The notes under the pieces were generated by a model. It had not been told where the DNA came from. It worked only from the letters and a program-made list of their open reading frames with translations, and did no database searches. A stretch of DNA of 13,020 bases. It comes from Prolixibacteraceae bacterium. Lineage in GTDB: Bacteria; Bacteroidota; Bacteroidia; Bacteroidales; Prolixibacteraceae. The position numbers and the translations under genes are program-made. The DNA lies in the NCBI GenBank assembly GCA_017998095.1, contig JAGODU010000108.1:1-13020 (forward strand). Direction: 5' to 3'. This document shows, piece after piece, positions 1 through 7,910 of the stretch (its first letter is position 1; each line of letters starts with the position of its first letter).

Positions 1-781
1 TTTCTATACGTGCAGCATGAACAACCTGACCACGATCTTTGCCTCCTTCTTTACAATTTGAAGCAAAATCATACTCAGATTCATATACTTTCATCATTTC
101 TGCTATATCAGAATCAGTAACTTTATTTTGATATTCTACCAATTCTGCTATCGGGCAATAATCAACATGATAACCTAAAACCATTTCAGCTTCTACTTTA
201 TCACCATCAGTTACTGCTACATTGTTCATCTGGTCACCAAAACGGATAATTCTCATATCCTGTGCATCAGCCCATGCTGCAGCTACTCTCATCCACACAG
301 CAATTTTTGACTGAGCCTTTTCATCCTGCCAATGTCCGACTACTACCTTACGGTTTTTTCTCATCCTTGCAGTAATATGACCAAACTCTCTGTCTCCATG
401 GGCACTCTGGTTTAAATTCATGAAATCCATATCCATTGTTTTCCATGGAATTTCTTTATTATACTGGGTATGGAAATGCAATAAAGGTTTGCGAAGTTCC
501 TGCAAACCATGAATCCACATTTTAGCTGGAGAGAAAGTATGCATCCAGGTAATTACACCAATACATTTTTCATCAGCATTTGCTGCCTTTAAGGTAGATG
601 TAACTTCTTTAGCTGAATTTACAGTTCCCTTATACACTATTTTTACAGGAAGATTTCCAGATGCATTTAATCCGGCAACCATTTCATTAGAATGACTATC
701 CACTGCTATTACAGCATCACCTCCGTAAAGGAGCTGTGCCCCTGTTACAAACCAAACTTCATAATCTGAGAAACTATTCAT
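1..781 (-). CDS. araA: L-arabinose isomerase, 5' part only (runs off left edge)
   Basis: Cytoplasmic isomerase converting L-arabinose to L-ribulose, the first step of bacterial arabinose catabolism. The 260 visible codons start at the ATG at 781-779 and give the N-terminal half of the family: a start like NSFSDYEVWFVTGAQLLYGG, then WMHTFSPAKMWI (about residues 75-90), FHTQ, DMDFMNLNQSAHGDREFG, GHWQDEKA and the VTDGDKV stretch, all typical of AraA. Family length is about 500 residues, so roughly half is missing at the window edge. The catalytic glutamates and metal-binding histidines lie in the missing C-terminal half and cannot be checked. No frameshift or stop is seen in the visible part. 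It lies 43 bases behind araR on the same strand, so the two are probably co-transcribed. Identity is very secure; activity cannot be judged from half the protein. Confidence 0.95.
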   Translation of the reverse strand, partial: MNSFSDYEVWFVTGAQLLYGGDAVIAVDSHSNEMVAGLNASGNLPVKIVYKGTVNSAKEVTSTLKAANADEKCIGVITWMHTFSPAKMWIHGLQELRKPLLHFHTQYNKEIPWKTMDMDFMNLNQSAHGDREFGHITARMRKNRKVVVGHWQDEKAQSKIAVWMRVAAAWADAQDMRIIRFGDQMNNVAVTDGDKVEAEMVLGYHVDYCPIAELVEYQNKVTDSDIAEMMKVYESEYDFASNCKEGGKDRGQVVHAARIE

Positions 782-824
782 ATTCCTAATTTTTTAATTT
801 ATACTTTTTCCTTTTTAAAATTTT

Positions 825-1517
825 CTAAATACCTGAAACATCAAAAGACACTCCCTTTGACATCAGATCTTCATACTTTTCCTTATCAAATGAATATAAA
901 TAAGAGCCTTTTTTTGAATTATTCATGTCCTTTATTGGTAATCTCTCCAATAAGCCCATTGATATAAATTTCCGCCTGAAATTAGCCGGATCAAGCTGCC
1001 TTTGATAAATTGCTTCATATAGATTTCTTAATTGAGTTATTGTAAACTGCTCAGGAAGTAACTCAAATCCTATAGGCTGACTTATAGCTCTTTTACTTAA
1101 ACGCTTTAATGCAACATTTACCATTTCCTTATGATCAAAAATCAAATCAGGAATTGAGTCTATTGCAAACCACTCTACATTGTGTTTTTTTAATACCTCA
1201 ACATCGTAATCTTCAATGTTTATAAGGGAGAAATATGCAGTACTTATAACTCTGGCTTCCTTATCTCTTTCTAACTCAGAGAAAGTACTAAGCTGATCCA
1301 TATAAATATTACGAAGACCGGTTATTTTAGCTAAAACGCGATAGGCAGCCGCGTCAAGTGTTTCATCACTTCTTAAAAACCCTCCCATCAGCGACCATTT
1401 GCCTTTTTCAGGCTCAAAATCTCTTTTATACAATAGCAATTTGAGTACTTCTCCATCGAATCCGAATATTACACAATCGACAGCTATAAAAAACTTATCT
1501 ATACTTGTATAAGTCAT
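825..1517 (-). CDS. araR: Nudix-fold transcriptional regulator of arabinose genes (AraR type)
   Basis: Probable L-arabinose-responsive repressor. The protein has an N-terminal Nudix-like domain (to about residue 140) and a C-terminal winged-helix DNA-binding domain (from about LLPEQFTITQLRNLYEAIY). The Nudix box is present in outline, from GGFLRSDE to RVLAKITGL, but the glutamates of the catalytic REUXEEXGU pattern are replaced by V, K and I. Hydrolase activity is therefore unlikely, and the domain probably binds a ligand. This layout matches the Bacteroidota AraR described from Bacteroides thetaiotaomicron, a sugar-sensing member of the NrtR-like group. Its position directly before araA supports the same role. 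The open frame reaches a TTG at 1538, but the ATG at 1517 is preferred because it begins MTYTS just before the conserved DKFFIAVDCVIFGF start of the domain. Product length is then 230 residues. The ligand is inferred from context. Confidence 0.88.
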   Translation of the reverse strand: MTYTSIDKFFIAVDCVIFGFDGEVLKLLLYKRDFEPEKGKWSLMGGFLRSDETLDAAAYRVLAKITGLRNIYMDQLSTFSELERDKEARVISTAYFSLINIEDYDVEVLKKHNVEWFAIDSIPDLIFDHKEMVNVALKRLSKRAISQPIGFELLPEQFTITQLRNLYEAIYQRQLDPANFRRKFISMGLLERLPIKDMNNSKKGSYLYSFDKEKYEDLMSKGVSFDVSGI

Positions 1518-1534
1518 AAAAAATAATGTTTTTA

Positions 1535-1545
1535 TCAAAAGTCAT
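1535..1545 (-). promoter_or_regulatory. candidate AraR operator, promoter-proximal copy
   Basis: Minus-strand ATGACTTTTGA, repeated exactly at 1677-1667. The shorter word AAGTCATAAA (plus strand) occurs here at 1539-1548 and again at 1511-1520 across the araR start codon. Repetition just upstream of an autoregulated-looking repressor gene suggests a binding site. The motif is not a clean palindrome, and I cannot recall the published AraR consensus well enough to claim a match. Confidence 0.35.
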
Positions 1546-1566
1546 AAATACTTTTATTATCTACAA
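1536..1566 (-). promoter_or_regulatory. candidate araR-araA promoter
   Basis: On the minus strand, TTG (1566-1564) is followed after 20 bases by GACTTTTG (1543-1536). The Bacteroidota primary sigma factor uses a TTTG-like -33 box and TAnnTTTG at -7; here the -7 box differs only in its first base. Transcription would begin a few bases later, leaving a leader of about a dozen bases before the ATG at 1517. The -7 box falls inside the repeated ATGACTTTTGA motif, so a bound regulator would block it. Fit is good but not perfect. Confidence 0.4.
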
Positions 1567-1638
1567 CTTGTTATAAAACATATTTAAACGAAATGCACTA
1601 ATTATCTGACATTTACATTAAAAAGAAAAGTATTGATA

Positions 1639-1659
1639 TTTTTTCTTGAAAAGAAAAAA
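1639..1659 (-). terminator. weak AT-rich inverted repeat, possible terminator of the kinase-helicase unit
   Basis: TTTTTTCTT (1639-1647) and AAGAAAAAA (1651-1659) are a perfect 9-bp inverted repeat with a 3-base loop, 36 bases past the helicase stop. It is almost all A-T, so the hairpin would be weak, and the usual GC-rich stem is absent. It is the only terminator-like structure between the helicase and araR. Confidence 0.3.
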
Positions 1660-1666
1660 AGCTTAT

Positions 1667-1677
1667 TCAAAAGTCAT
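1667..1677 (-). promoter_or_regulatory. candidate AraR operator, distal copy
   Basis: Second exact copy of ATGACTTTTGA on the minus strand, 132 bases upstream of the proximal copy and 17 bases past the helicase stop codon. No TTG lies at a suitable distance upstream, so it does not look like a second promoter. Two same-orientation copies at this spacing could allow looping, which is inference only. Confidence 0.3.
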
Positions 1678-1694
1678 TTTAACTTTTATATCTA

Positions 1695-4600
1695 TTATTT
1701 TAAAGTGACTTCTTCTATTGTATTGTTTTTCATATACCACAAATAACCCTTAACATCTTCAAAGCCCATTTGCTTTACTTTACCAATATATCCGCTTACC
1801 TGCCTGAAATGTGAGGAATTCTTCTCGGAAGACAGCTTATAATCAACTATTATTACTTTATTACCCTTTCTCATTACCCTGTCGGGACGTAAGAGTCCAA
1901 AATCATTATCAATTATTGTTGCTTCATTCATCACCTCATAATTACCGTCGAACCATTCCTTCACAGATTCTGATGTTACTAATTCCTTTAGTCTGGTTGT
2001 ATATTTGTCTGTTTCACTTTTTTGAATCCTTCCCTGTCGACAAGCTTTATTTACTGCAATCTCCAGATCTTCCGTATTCTTTACATCTGAAAGTATATCA
2101 TGCATTATTTTACCTTCATTTATTTTGTTTAATCGCCCTTCTCCATCTTCTTCAACAAAAAACTCGTAATTCTTATGAAGCAAAAGCTGATTTAAAGAAT
2201 TTTTTTCTTCTTCCGGTAATCCGCTTATTACTATTTCATTTCTTGATTCATTCTTTGTATCCCCCTTCTTTTTCAGGTCTCCAAAGACATAAATATTCCC
2301 TGCCTCTTTTTTATCTTCCTCTTTTGAAATTAAGTGTTCTAAAAGCAAATCACCCATTACTTTTATTTCCGGTTCATTTTTAATTTTACTGTTACTACTT
2401 CTTTTCTTAGAGTAAACAAACAGACCTTCAACAGCTCTTGTAAATGCAACATAAAGAAGATTCAGATTGTCAATGTAGCTCAGTAATAATTCAATGAAAT
2501 AATAATCAGAAAAATAAGTACTTACCAGACTTTTTGTAATTTTTACAGGTAATATTGGGAAATCTTTATCAAAAGGTGCAGGAGACTGACACCATATTAT
2601 ATCCCCATTACCTCCATTGCCTGATAAGCCAAATTCCCAGTTACAATAGGGTATCATAACTATTGGAAATTCTAGTCCCTTTGATTTGTGAATTGTCAAT
2701 ATTCTTATTGCATCCCGGTGCATAGCACTTTGCAATTTAATCTTGACTCCAAAAGTATCCCACCATTCAAGAAACTTATGCAGATTTTCACTTTCCTTTA
2801 AAGTATAATCAAATACGGAATCATTAAAAACCTGTAATGGTGCCTGTTCAGATTGTATCTTATTCAAACTGAAATCTTTTTCAAGACGATGTATCAAATC
2901 ATATAGTGAAAGGTTTGAAATATCTTTCAAATATGTATGTTTATCATCTGTAAAAAATGAAAAGTATATTTTTGTTATTTCATCAGGTACAAACTCTTCA
3001 ACCAATTCCTTAATATTCTCTTTCCCCTCTCCTTCATTTTTATCAAACAATGGCAATAATCCCTTACAATATTCAAAAATAACAGCTGCCCTGTTAACTT
3101 TATCATCAGGATTCAATATATATCTCAGCATTCCAATTATAAACCTTACTGAAACTGAACTGACAAGAAACATACTATCATCAGAAATCACATCAAAATT
3201 GTACTCTGAACCCTCTTCTTTCTTCTTCAGCAATGCATTTGCAACTTTACTGCCCTCCTTGTTCCACCTTACCAGTATCGCTATATCTGATGCTTTATAC
3301 CCTGTATCCTGAGCTTTGCAAATATCTTCAATAAGTGCCGTAATTACTATGTCATCATATTTTAAATCATCTTCATTATCTTTAACTTCTTCAATAAACT
3401 GAAGTTTGATATATCCGCTCTCATCACTTTTTGATGAATTTTGTATTACATCAGAAAAAACATCCCTTATAGTATCTGAATATTTCCCGGGTATTTTTCC
3501 TGTATATTCATCTTTAATTATTCTATTGAATGAATTCTGTAATAAATCCCCGGATTCATTAAAAAGATCATTGTTGAATTCTATTATTCTCTTGCAACTT
3601 CTCCAATTGGTAGCAAGATTTTTCTTTTCTATTTTGAATTTTCCAAGTTCTTCTTCTATTCTGCTTCCCAGCAATTGCCACTCACTGTTTCTCCACCTGT
3701 AAATTGATTGTTTTATATCACCTACAACCAGATTTTCATTGTTTTCAGAAAGTGAATTAACCATTAGCGGCTTAAAGTTCTCCCATTGTAAATTAGAAGT
3801 ATCCTGAAACTCATCTATCATAAAATGATTGAAGTAAGTACCAAAATTCTCATAAATAAACGGAGCATCATTATTGTTGATGATAACATTGAGCAACTTA
3901 TCACTTTCATTAAGCAAAATCATATTCTTTTCTTTCTGCAACTCCCGTAAATCAAATGCAAGTGTTGACATTAAGCCAAGCTGATTTATATTTTTCTTTA
4001 TTTCAAGGGCTGTTGAATAATCAATGTATTTACTTTTATATAAGGCTATTGCCTCACTTAATTTTGCGTTTAAGCCTGAATGATAACAGCTCTTAATTTC
4101 AGCTTCTCTTGGCGATTTCTTTGTAAACCATTCGTCAATGTTATCCAGTGATTTAAGTGTTGTTGCGGTAGGAGTAAAACTCTCAGTCCTGATTTCTTTC
4201 AGATATCTGAAATAATTCATGAAAGATTTCGATCCTCCTTTAAAATCGGAAGTTTGAAGTCCGCTTGATTCAATTATTGACAATCCCTCAGTTCCTATTC
4301 TTTTACACTCATTTTCATACCAATAAATAATTGAGTTTAATTGTTTCTTCAGGTCTTTCAGCTTTTCTCTTTCTATTTCCAAAGAATCATGACTCCCCAT
4401 ATATTTCCGGAATACATCTTTCCCAATTTCATCTCCAAAGTCTGCAATCTTCTTTTTTAATTCCCATCCCTTGTTGTTTTCCATTTGCTCCTCTGCCATC
4501 ATCAGAAGCCATTCCTTGATATCTTTATCTTCATCAATACGAGAAATCATCCTTTCACAAGCTTCCATCAACATTTCTTTTTGATTCAGGTCAACTTCAT

Positions 4601-4982
4601 ACGAACCCAAAGAGCCCATTTCCTTTGCAAAAGAACGTAATACTGCCTGGAAGAAGCTATCAATAGTGCTAATTGAAAACCTGTCATAATCATGCAATAT
4701 CAATGACAAAGCTATTGATGAATTTTCTTCTATCTGCTTATCACTGAAATGTGTTTCTTCCCTTATTAATTTTTTTAAATCTTCATTTCTGCCTGATGAT
4801 AATGAATACAAGGTACTGACAACCTTGCTTTTCATTTCAGAGGTAGCCTTATTCGTAAATGTTACAGCAAGTATATTTCTGTACTTAAGGGGATTCTCAA
4901 TAAGAAGCTTAATATATTCGGCTACTAATCTGTATGTTTTTCCTGATCCTGCCGATGCTTTAAATATTGTAAGCTGTGACAT
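1695..4982 (-). CDS. UvrD/RecB-like ATP-dependent helicase with C-terminal nuclease domain (AddA-like)
   Basis: Large repair helicase-nuclease of the AddA/RecB type, expected to process DNA double-strand ends for recombination. From the ATG at 4982 it has 1095 residues. Superfamily 1 motifs occur in order: Walker A ASAGSGKT (9-16), Ia VTFTNKA (40-46), II DEFQD (390-394), III GDIKQSIYRWR (421-431), IV ATNWRS, V TIHKSKGLEFP (763-773) and VI LLYVAFTRA (842-850). The C-terminal PD-(D/E)XK nuclease keeps H961, D1034 of LRPDR, D1047 and K1049 of VDYK, and Q1061...Y1065, so both activities look intact. The frame continues to a TTG at 5018, but the ATG directly before QLTIFKASAGSGKT fits the family. 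It lies 58 bases behind the histidine kinase gene. An AddB-type partner, often encoded alongside, is not in the window. Family is certain; the exact subtype is not. Confidence 0.92.
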   Translation of the reverse strand: MSQLTIFKASAGSGKTYRLVAEYIKLLIENPLKYRNILAVTFTNKATSEMKSKVVSTLYSLSSGRNEDLKKLIREETHFSDKQIEENSSIALSLILHDYDRFSISTIDSFFQAVLRSFAKEMGSLGSYEVDLNQKEMLMEACERMISRIDEDKDIKEWLLMMAEEQMENNKGWELKKKIADFGDEIGKDVFRKYMGSHDSLEIEREKLKDLKKQLNSIIYWYENECKRIGTEGLSIIESSGLQTSDFKGGSKSFMNYFRYLKEIRTESFTPTATTLKSLDNIDEWFTKKSPREAEIKSCYHSGLNAKLSEAIALYKSKYIDYSTALEIKKNINQLGLMSTLAFDLRELQKEKNMILLNESDKLLNVIINNNDAPFIYENFGTYFNHFMIDEFQDTSNLQWENFKPLMVNSLSENNENLVVGDIKQSIYRWRNSEWQLLGSRIEEELGKFKIEKKNLATNWRSCKRIIEFNNDLFNESGDLLQNSFNRIIKDEYTGKIPGKYSDTIRDVFSDVIQNSSKSDESGYIKLQFIEEVKDNEDDLKYDDIVITALIEDICKAQDTGYKASDIAILVRWNKEGSKVANALLKKKEEGSEYNFDVISDDSMFLVSSVSVRFIIGMLRYILNPDDKVNRAAVIFEYCKGLLPLFDKNEGEGKENIKELVEEFVPDEITKIYFSFFTDDKHTYLKDISNLSLYDLIHRLEKDFSLNKIQSEQAPLQVFNDSVFDYTLKESENLHKFLEWWDTFGVKIKLQSAMHRDAIRILTIHKSKGLEFPIVMIPYCNWEFGLSGNGGNGDIIWCQSPAPFDKDFPILPVKITKSLVSTYFSDYYFIELLLSYIDNLNLLYVAFTRAVEGLFVYSKKRSSNSKIKNEPEIKVMGDLLLEHLISKEEDKKEAGNIYVFGDLKKKGDTKNESRNEIVISGLPEEEKNSLNQLLLHKNYEFFVEEDGEGRLNKINEGKIMHDILSDVKNTEDLEIAVNKACRQGRIQKSETDKYTTRLKELVTSESVKEWFDGNYEVMNEATIIDNDFGLLRPDRVMRKGNKVIIVDYKLSSEKNSSHFRQVSGYIGKVKQMGFEDVKGYLWYMKNNTIEEVTLK

Positions 4983-5040
4983 GTTTCCGTGTTTTGTCTT
5001 TAAAAATTTTAAGGTCAACGGCTAAATTAGCAATAATGCT

Positions 5041-7083
5041 TCATTTATATACCTCATTACTTATTTTTGAACTTCCAGGCAGTGTAAAGCTGAAAACACT
5101 TCCTTTACCGGGTTCGCTTTCAATAAAAAACTCTCCGTTATTCAATTCTATCAACTCCTTGCAAAGAATCAATCCAAGACCTGTTCCCTTTTCATTATTC
5201 GTACCCGGAGTAGAAACTATACCTTCTCCTTTTAATATTTTTTCAATAGTGTCACTACTCATTCCCTCACCCGAATCTTTTACTCTGATCAATATCTCAT
5301 TATCGCCAACAAGCTGAGTAGTTACAATAATCTCACTACCCTCAGATGAGAACTTGACAGCATTTGCTAAAAGATTCCTAACTATAATCATAACACTAAC
5401 TTCATCAAAGAAAGCAAAGAAATCTTCCTCCGACTTATTAATCAATTTTATGTCCTTATTGGCCAAAGTCGATTCAAAATAATTAATCACTTGTAAGATA
5501 CACTTTGATAGATTATTAGTTTTTAAATTTATTTTAAACTGATCATTCCGGCTCAACCCCCACGATAAAAGATTCTCGACAAGCATTGACAATGAATAAG
5601 CTGTTACTCCTAATTTCTTTGCTATTGTTTCTTTTGTTTCAATGGGTATACTTTTATCGGAAAAGATATCAAGTCCCTGAATAATATTCGACAATGGACT
5701 TCTTAAATCATGCCCTATTATTGCAAAAATCTTATTCTTTAAAGTAACCTCCTTATGAAGTGTAATATTCTGTTTTTCAATTATTTTATTTTTTTCATTC
5801 AACTGATTGGTCCTGCTTTTAACTTTTTCTTCCAGTTCAGCATTTAATACAGACAGCTCTTCTGATAGTTGCTTATCTTTTTCTGACATCTCTACAAACC
5901 TTCTGAAAAACTCAAAAGACTGTGTTAGAATGAAAAACAGAAACACATAAGGAAGTATGTAGAAATCAAATAAAAAAACTCTTGAGTCTGAAACAAAACT
6001 ATCATGAAATGCACCCCCTAAAAGCATTACAAAACCCGATAAGTATAAAATGGAAATAGCTCTCCTGATCTTCAATAACTTAAATGTCTGAATTAAAAAT
6101 ACAAGGAAACTTACAGATAAAACAATGTAAAATATATACATTGAATAAGAAAAAATGTTTACAGGCAAGGTAAGAATACCAAGTATTGTCATAACACTTA
6201 TCAGAGTTAAAACGATAATTGTCTTTTTAATGAATTTTATAGGTAAAATATGGTAGAAACCCCAGACACCACAAATTATACCTCCAAAAATTCCTATATA
6301 TTCCAATCTTATTATCCAATCCCACCTGATATTTGATATTAAAGAAATTGGAATTAAGTTAGAACATATACCTCTGAGAAATACAAAGAGAAAGCATAAA
6401 GCAAGAAAAAATATAGCCTTTTCCCTGCGATTGTAAAATGAAAAAATAAGGTAAAATATCCCGAACGAAAATAATATGCCTAAAGTAAACATCTCCAATA
6501 TGTTGTCAATGTTTTCTTTTCTCTCAAGATATTTATATTCACTGATTAAAGGAACTTTCCAGATGCCTCCCCTTCTGTGATTGAAATTTGAAACTTGTAC
6601 TAATATTTTTAAAGTATCCGATTCAGGTACAAATTTTATTATTAAAGGATTATAGTAAGGTTCTTCCTCTCTTTTGTTTTTTCCAATTACACCACACTCT
6701 TTAATAAGTTTTCCATCGACAAACAACTTGTAGGCTACATCAACCCCAGGAAGATGCATACCTAAGGGCTCTCTGAAGTTATGAGGTAAAATTAATTCCA
6801 GATGATAAGTGCCATATCCGCTTCCACTAAAATTCTGACCATCTAAAGAATAGCTTGACCAATATGAAGGAATTTTGACCTTAACAGGAGTGTATCCCTC
6901 TTTAATATTATCAATATCATCTGAACTCAGGAAATTACTCCAATAAAAATCCCATTCACACGACAATGGAATTCTTTTCTTATTAAGATCATTTGCATTT
7001 TCTATTTTATAAACTGCTCTATTATCTGCATAAGAGAAAATAACGAGTAAAAAAGCAATCAGTAACAGAGTAATTCTCTTCAT
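5041..7083 (-). CDS. membrane sensor histidine kinase with 7TM-DISM sensor
   Basis: Two-component sensor of 680 residues. A signal peptide (about 1-19) leads to an exported jelly-roll-like DISM sensor domain (about 30-190), the type often thought to bind carbohydrates or similar ligands. Seven hydrophobic segments follow between about 196 and 392. A coiled coil (about 395-450, rich in E, K and L) links to HisKA with the H-box around H458 in IIGHDLRSPLSN. The ATPase domain has the N-box NLLANAVKFS (570-579), G1 box DSGEGM (603-608) and G2 box GTGLGL (633-638). All key kinase residues are present. There is no receiver or DNA-binding domain, and no response regulator gene in the window, so it is an orphan here and its partner is unknown. 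The ATG start at 7083 directly precedes a good signal peptide. The ligand cannot be deduced; nothing links it functionally to the helicase behind it. Confidence 0.9.
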   Translation of the reverse strand: MKRITLLLIAFLLVIFSYADNRAVYKIENANDLNKKRIPLSCEWDFYWSNFLSSDDIDNIKEGYTPVKVKIPSYWSSYSLDGQNFSGSGYGTYHLELILPHNFREPLGMHLPGVDVAYKLFVDGKLIKECGVIGKNKREEEPYYNPLIIKFVPESDTLKILVQVSNFNHRRGGIWKVPLISEYKYLERKENIDNILEMFTLGILFSFGIFYLIFSFYNRREKAIFFLALCFLFVFLRGICSNLIPISLISNIRWDWIIRLEYIGIFGGIICGVWGFYHILPIKFIKKTIIVLTLISVMTILGILTLPVNIFSYSMYIFYIVLSVSFLVFLIQTFKLLKIRRAISILYLSGFVMLLGGAFHDSFVSDSRVFLFDFYILPYVFLFFILTQSFEFFRRFVEMSEKDKQLSEELSVLNAELEEKVKSRTNQLNEKNKIIEKQNITLHKEVTLKNKIFAIIGHDLRSPLSNIIQGLDIFSDKSIPIETKETIAKKLGVTAYSLSMLVENLLSWGLSRNDQFKINLKTNNLSKCILQVINYFESTLANKDIKLINKSEEDFFAFFDEVSVMIIVRNLLANAVKFSSEGSEIIVTTQLVGDNEILIRVKDSGEGMSSDTIEKILKGEGIVSTPGTNNEKGTGLGLILCKELIELNNGEFFIESEPGKGSVFSFTLPGSSKISNEVYK

Positions 7084-7183
7084 TTTAATCTTTTATTGAG
7101 CCTTTTTGATATCAATTTTTCAGATTAATAATTTACAAAAAAATATTTAAAAATCGACTCAAATGAAAAAAGTTATGAAAAAC

Positions 7184-7214
7184 AAAAAGCCCGGCTCTAT
7201 TAAAAGTCGGGCTT
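7184..7214 (-). terminator. intrinsic terminator of the thrS-infC-rpmI-rplT operon
   Basis: On the minus strand AAGCCCG (7214-7208) pairs with CGGGCTT (7193-7187), followed by a T run and then GTTTTT. It lies 26 bases beyond the rplT stop codon. The GC-rich stem plus T tract is a textbook intrinsic terminator, and it separates the translation operon from the kinase gene. Confidence 0.9.
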
Positions 7215-7239
7215 CCATTATTTCACCTTAAAAAGAATA

Positions 7240-7584
7240 CTATTTTACTTTATCAACAATTGCTTTGAAAGCTTCCGGATGATTCATAGCTAAATCAGCC
7301 AAAACTTTACGGTTGATATCAATATTCTTAACCTTTAAAAGATTAATGAATGTTGAATAATTTAATCCTTCAGGACGAACTGCAGCATTGATACGCTGAA
7401 TCCATAAAGCCCTGAAATTTCCTTTTTTCTTCTTTCTGTCGCGGTAAGCGTACTGCATACCTTTTTCCCAGGTATTCTTTGCTACCGTCCATACGTTAGC
7501 CCTTGAACCAAAATTTCCTTTGGTTGCCTTCAGGATTTTTTTCCTTCTGGCTCTTGATGCTACGTTGTTTACACTTCTTGGCAT
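7240..7584 (-). CDS. rplT: 50S ribosomal protein L20
   Basis: Ribosomal large-subunit protein that binds 23S rRNA and is needed early in 50S assembly. The 114 residues match the usual length of about 115-120 and show the family landmarks: start [19 protein letters not shown], the [22 protein letters not shown] block (about 47-68) and a C-terminal stretch ending near [13 protein letters not shown]. The N-terminal part is very basic, as expected for the rRNA-binding extension. It is the last gene of the thrS-infC-rpmI-rplT operon, 100 bases after rpmI, with a terminator directly behind. In several bacteria L20 represses its own operon by binding mRNA; the foldable gap before this gene (7599-7648) could serve that purpose here, but this is inferred. 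No oddities in the protein. Confidence 0.98.
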   Translation of the reverse strand: MPRSVNNVASRARRKKILKATKGNFGSRANVWTVAKNTWEKGMQYAYRDRKKKKGNFRALWIQRINAAVRPEGLNYSTFINLLKVKNIDINRKVLADLAMNHPEAFKAIVDKVK

Positions 7585-7598
7585 AATCTTACATTTTC

Positions 7599-7648
7599 GA
7601 GTGGTTAGCGCTCTGTTATCATTAAGAGACTTGCAAGCTAATTCACTC
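7599..7648 (-). promoter_or_regulatory. foldable element in the rpmI-rplT gap, possible L20 control site
   Basis: In the minus-strand RNA, GAGUG and UUAGC (7648-7637, separated by AA) can pair with GCUAA and CACUC (7609-7599, separated by one C), giving ten base pairs around a small internal loop. Inside, CUCU (7628-7625) can pair with AGAG (7614-7611) to form an inner stem. The structure ends 14 bases before the rplT start codon. Known L20 control sites mimic its 23S rRNA site; I have not shown such mimicry. Confidence 0.35.
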
Positions 7649-7684
7649 AGGTTAATTACTAATTTTTAAACACTTTCAAAAGAA

Positions 7685-7882
7685 CTACTTCATTGCTAAC
7701 ATCCTCTTTACATTTGATTCGTCGGATTTGTCGACCAGACCAAAGTAAGTAAGGTTACGTTTGCGCTTAGTGCTTTTCTTTGTCAAAATATGACTTTTAA
7801 AAGCATGTTTTCTTTTGATTTTTCCGGTACCGGTAAGCTTAAAACGCTTTTTTGCACCGGCATTCGTCTTCATTTTCGGCAT
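7685..7882 (-). CDS. rpmI: 50S ribosomal protein L35
   Basis: Small basic protein of the large ribosomal subunit. The 65 residues equal the usual family length, with the typical start [20 protein letters not shown] and a basic middle including [20 protein letters not shown]. The C-terminal [12 protein letters not shown] is also family-like. The ATG is at 7882, and the gene follows infC after 28 bases in the conserved infC-rpmI-rplT order. No separate promoter is apparent in the short gap, so it is probably translated from the thrS operon transcript. Nothing unusual in the sequence. Confidence 0.98.
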   Translation of the reverse strand: MPKMKTNAGAKKRFKLTGTGKIKRKHAFKSHILTKKSTKRKRNLTYFGLVDKSDESNVKRMLAMK

Positions 7883-7910
7883 TATCCTACTTTTTAAATG
7901 TGTAACCTAA

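Noticed and set aside
1518..1538. TTG at 1538 as araR start
   Set aside because: A better ATG in frame at 1517 fits the family N-terminus, and the TTG lies inside the candidate promoter and operator.
1811..2383. Plus-strand open frame of 190 codons
   Set aside because: Lies antisense to the helicase-nuclease gene in its motif-bearing C-terminal part; the product is low-complexity, rich in leucine and serine, with no family pattern.
4983..5018. TTG at 5018 as helicase start
   Set aside because: The extra twelve residues are not part of the family; the ATG at 4982 sits directly before the conserved Walker A region.
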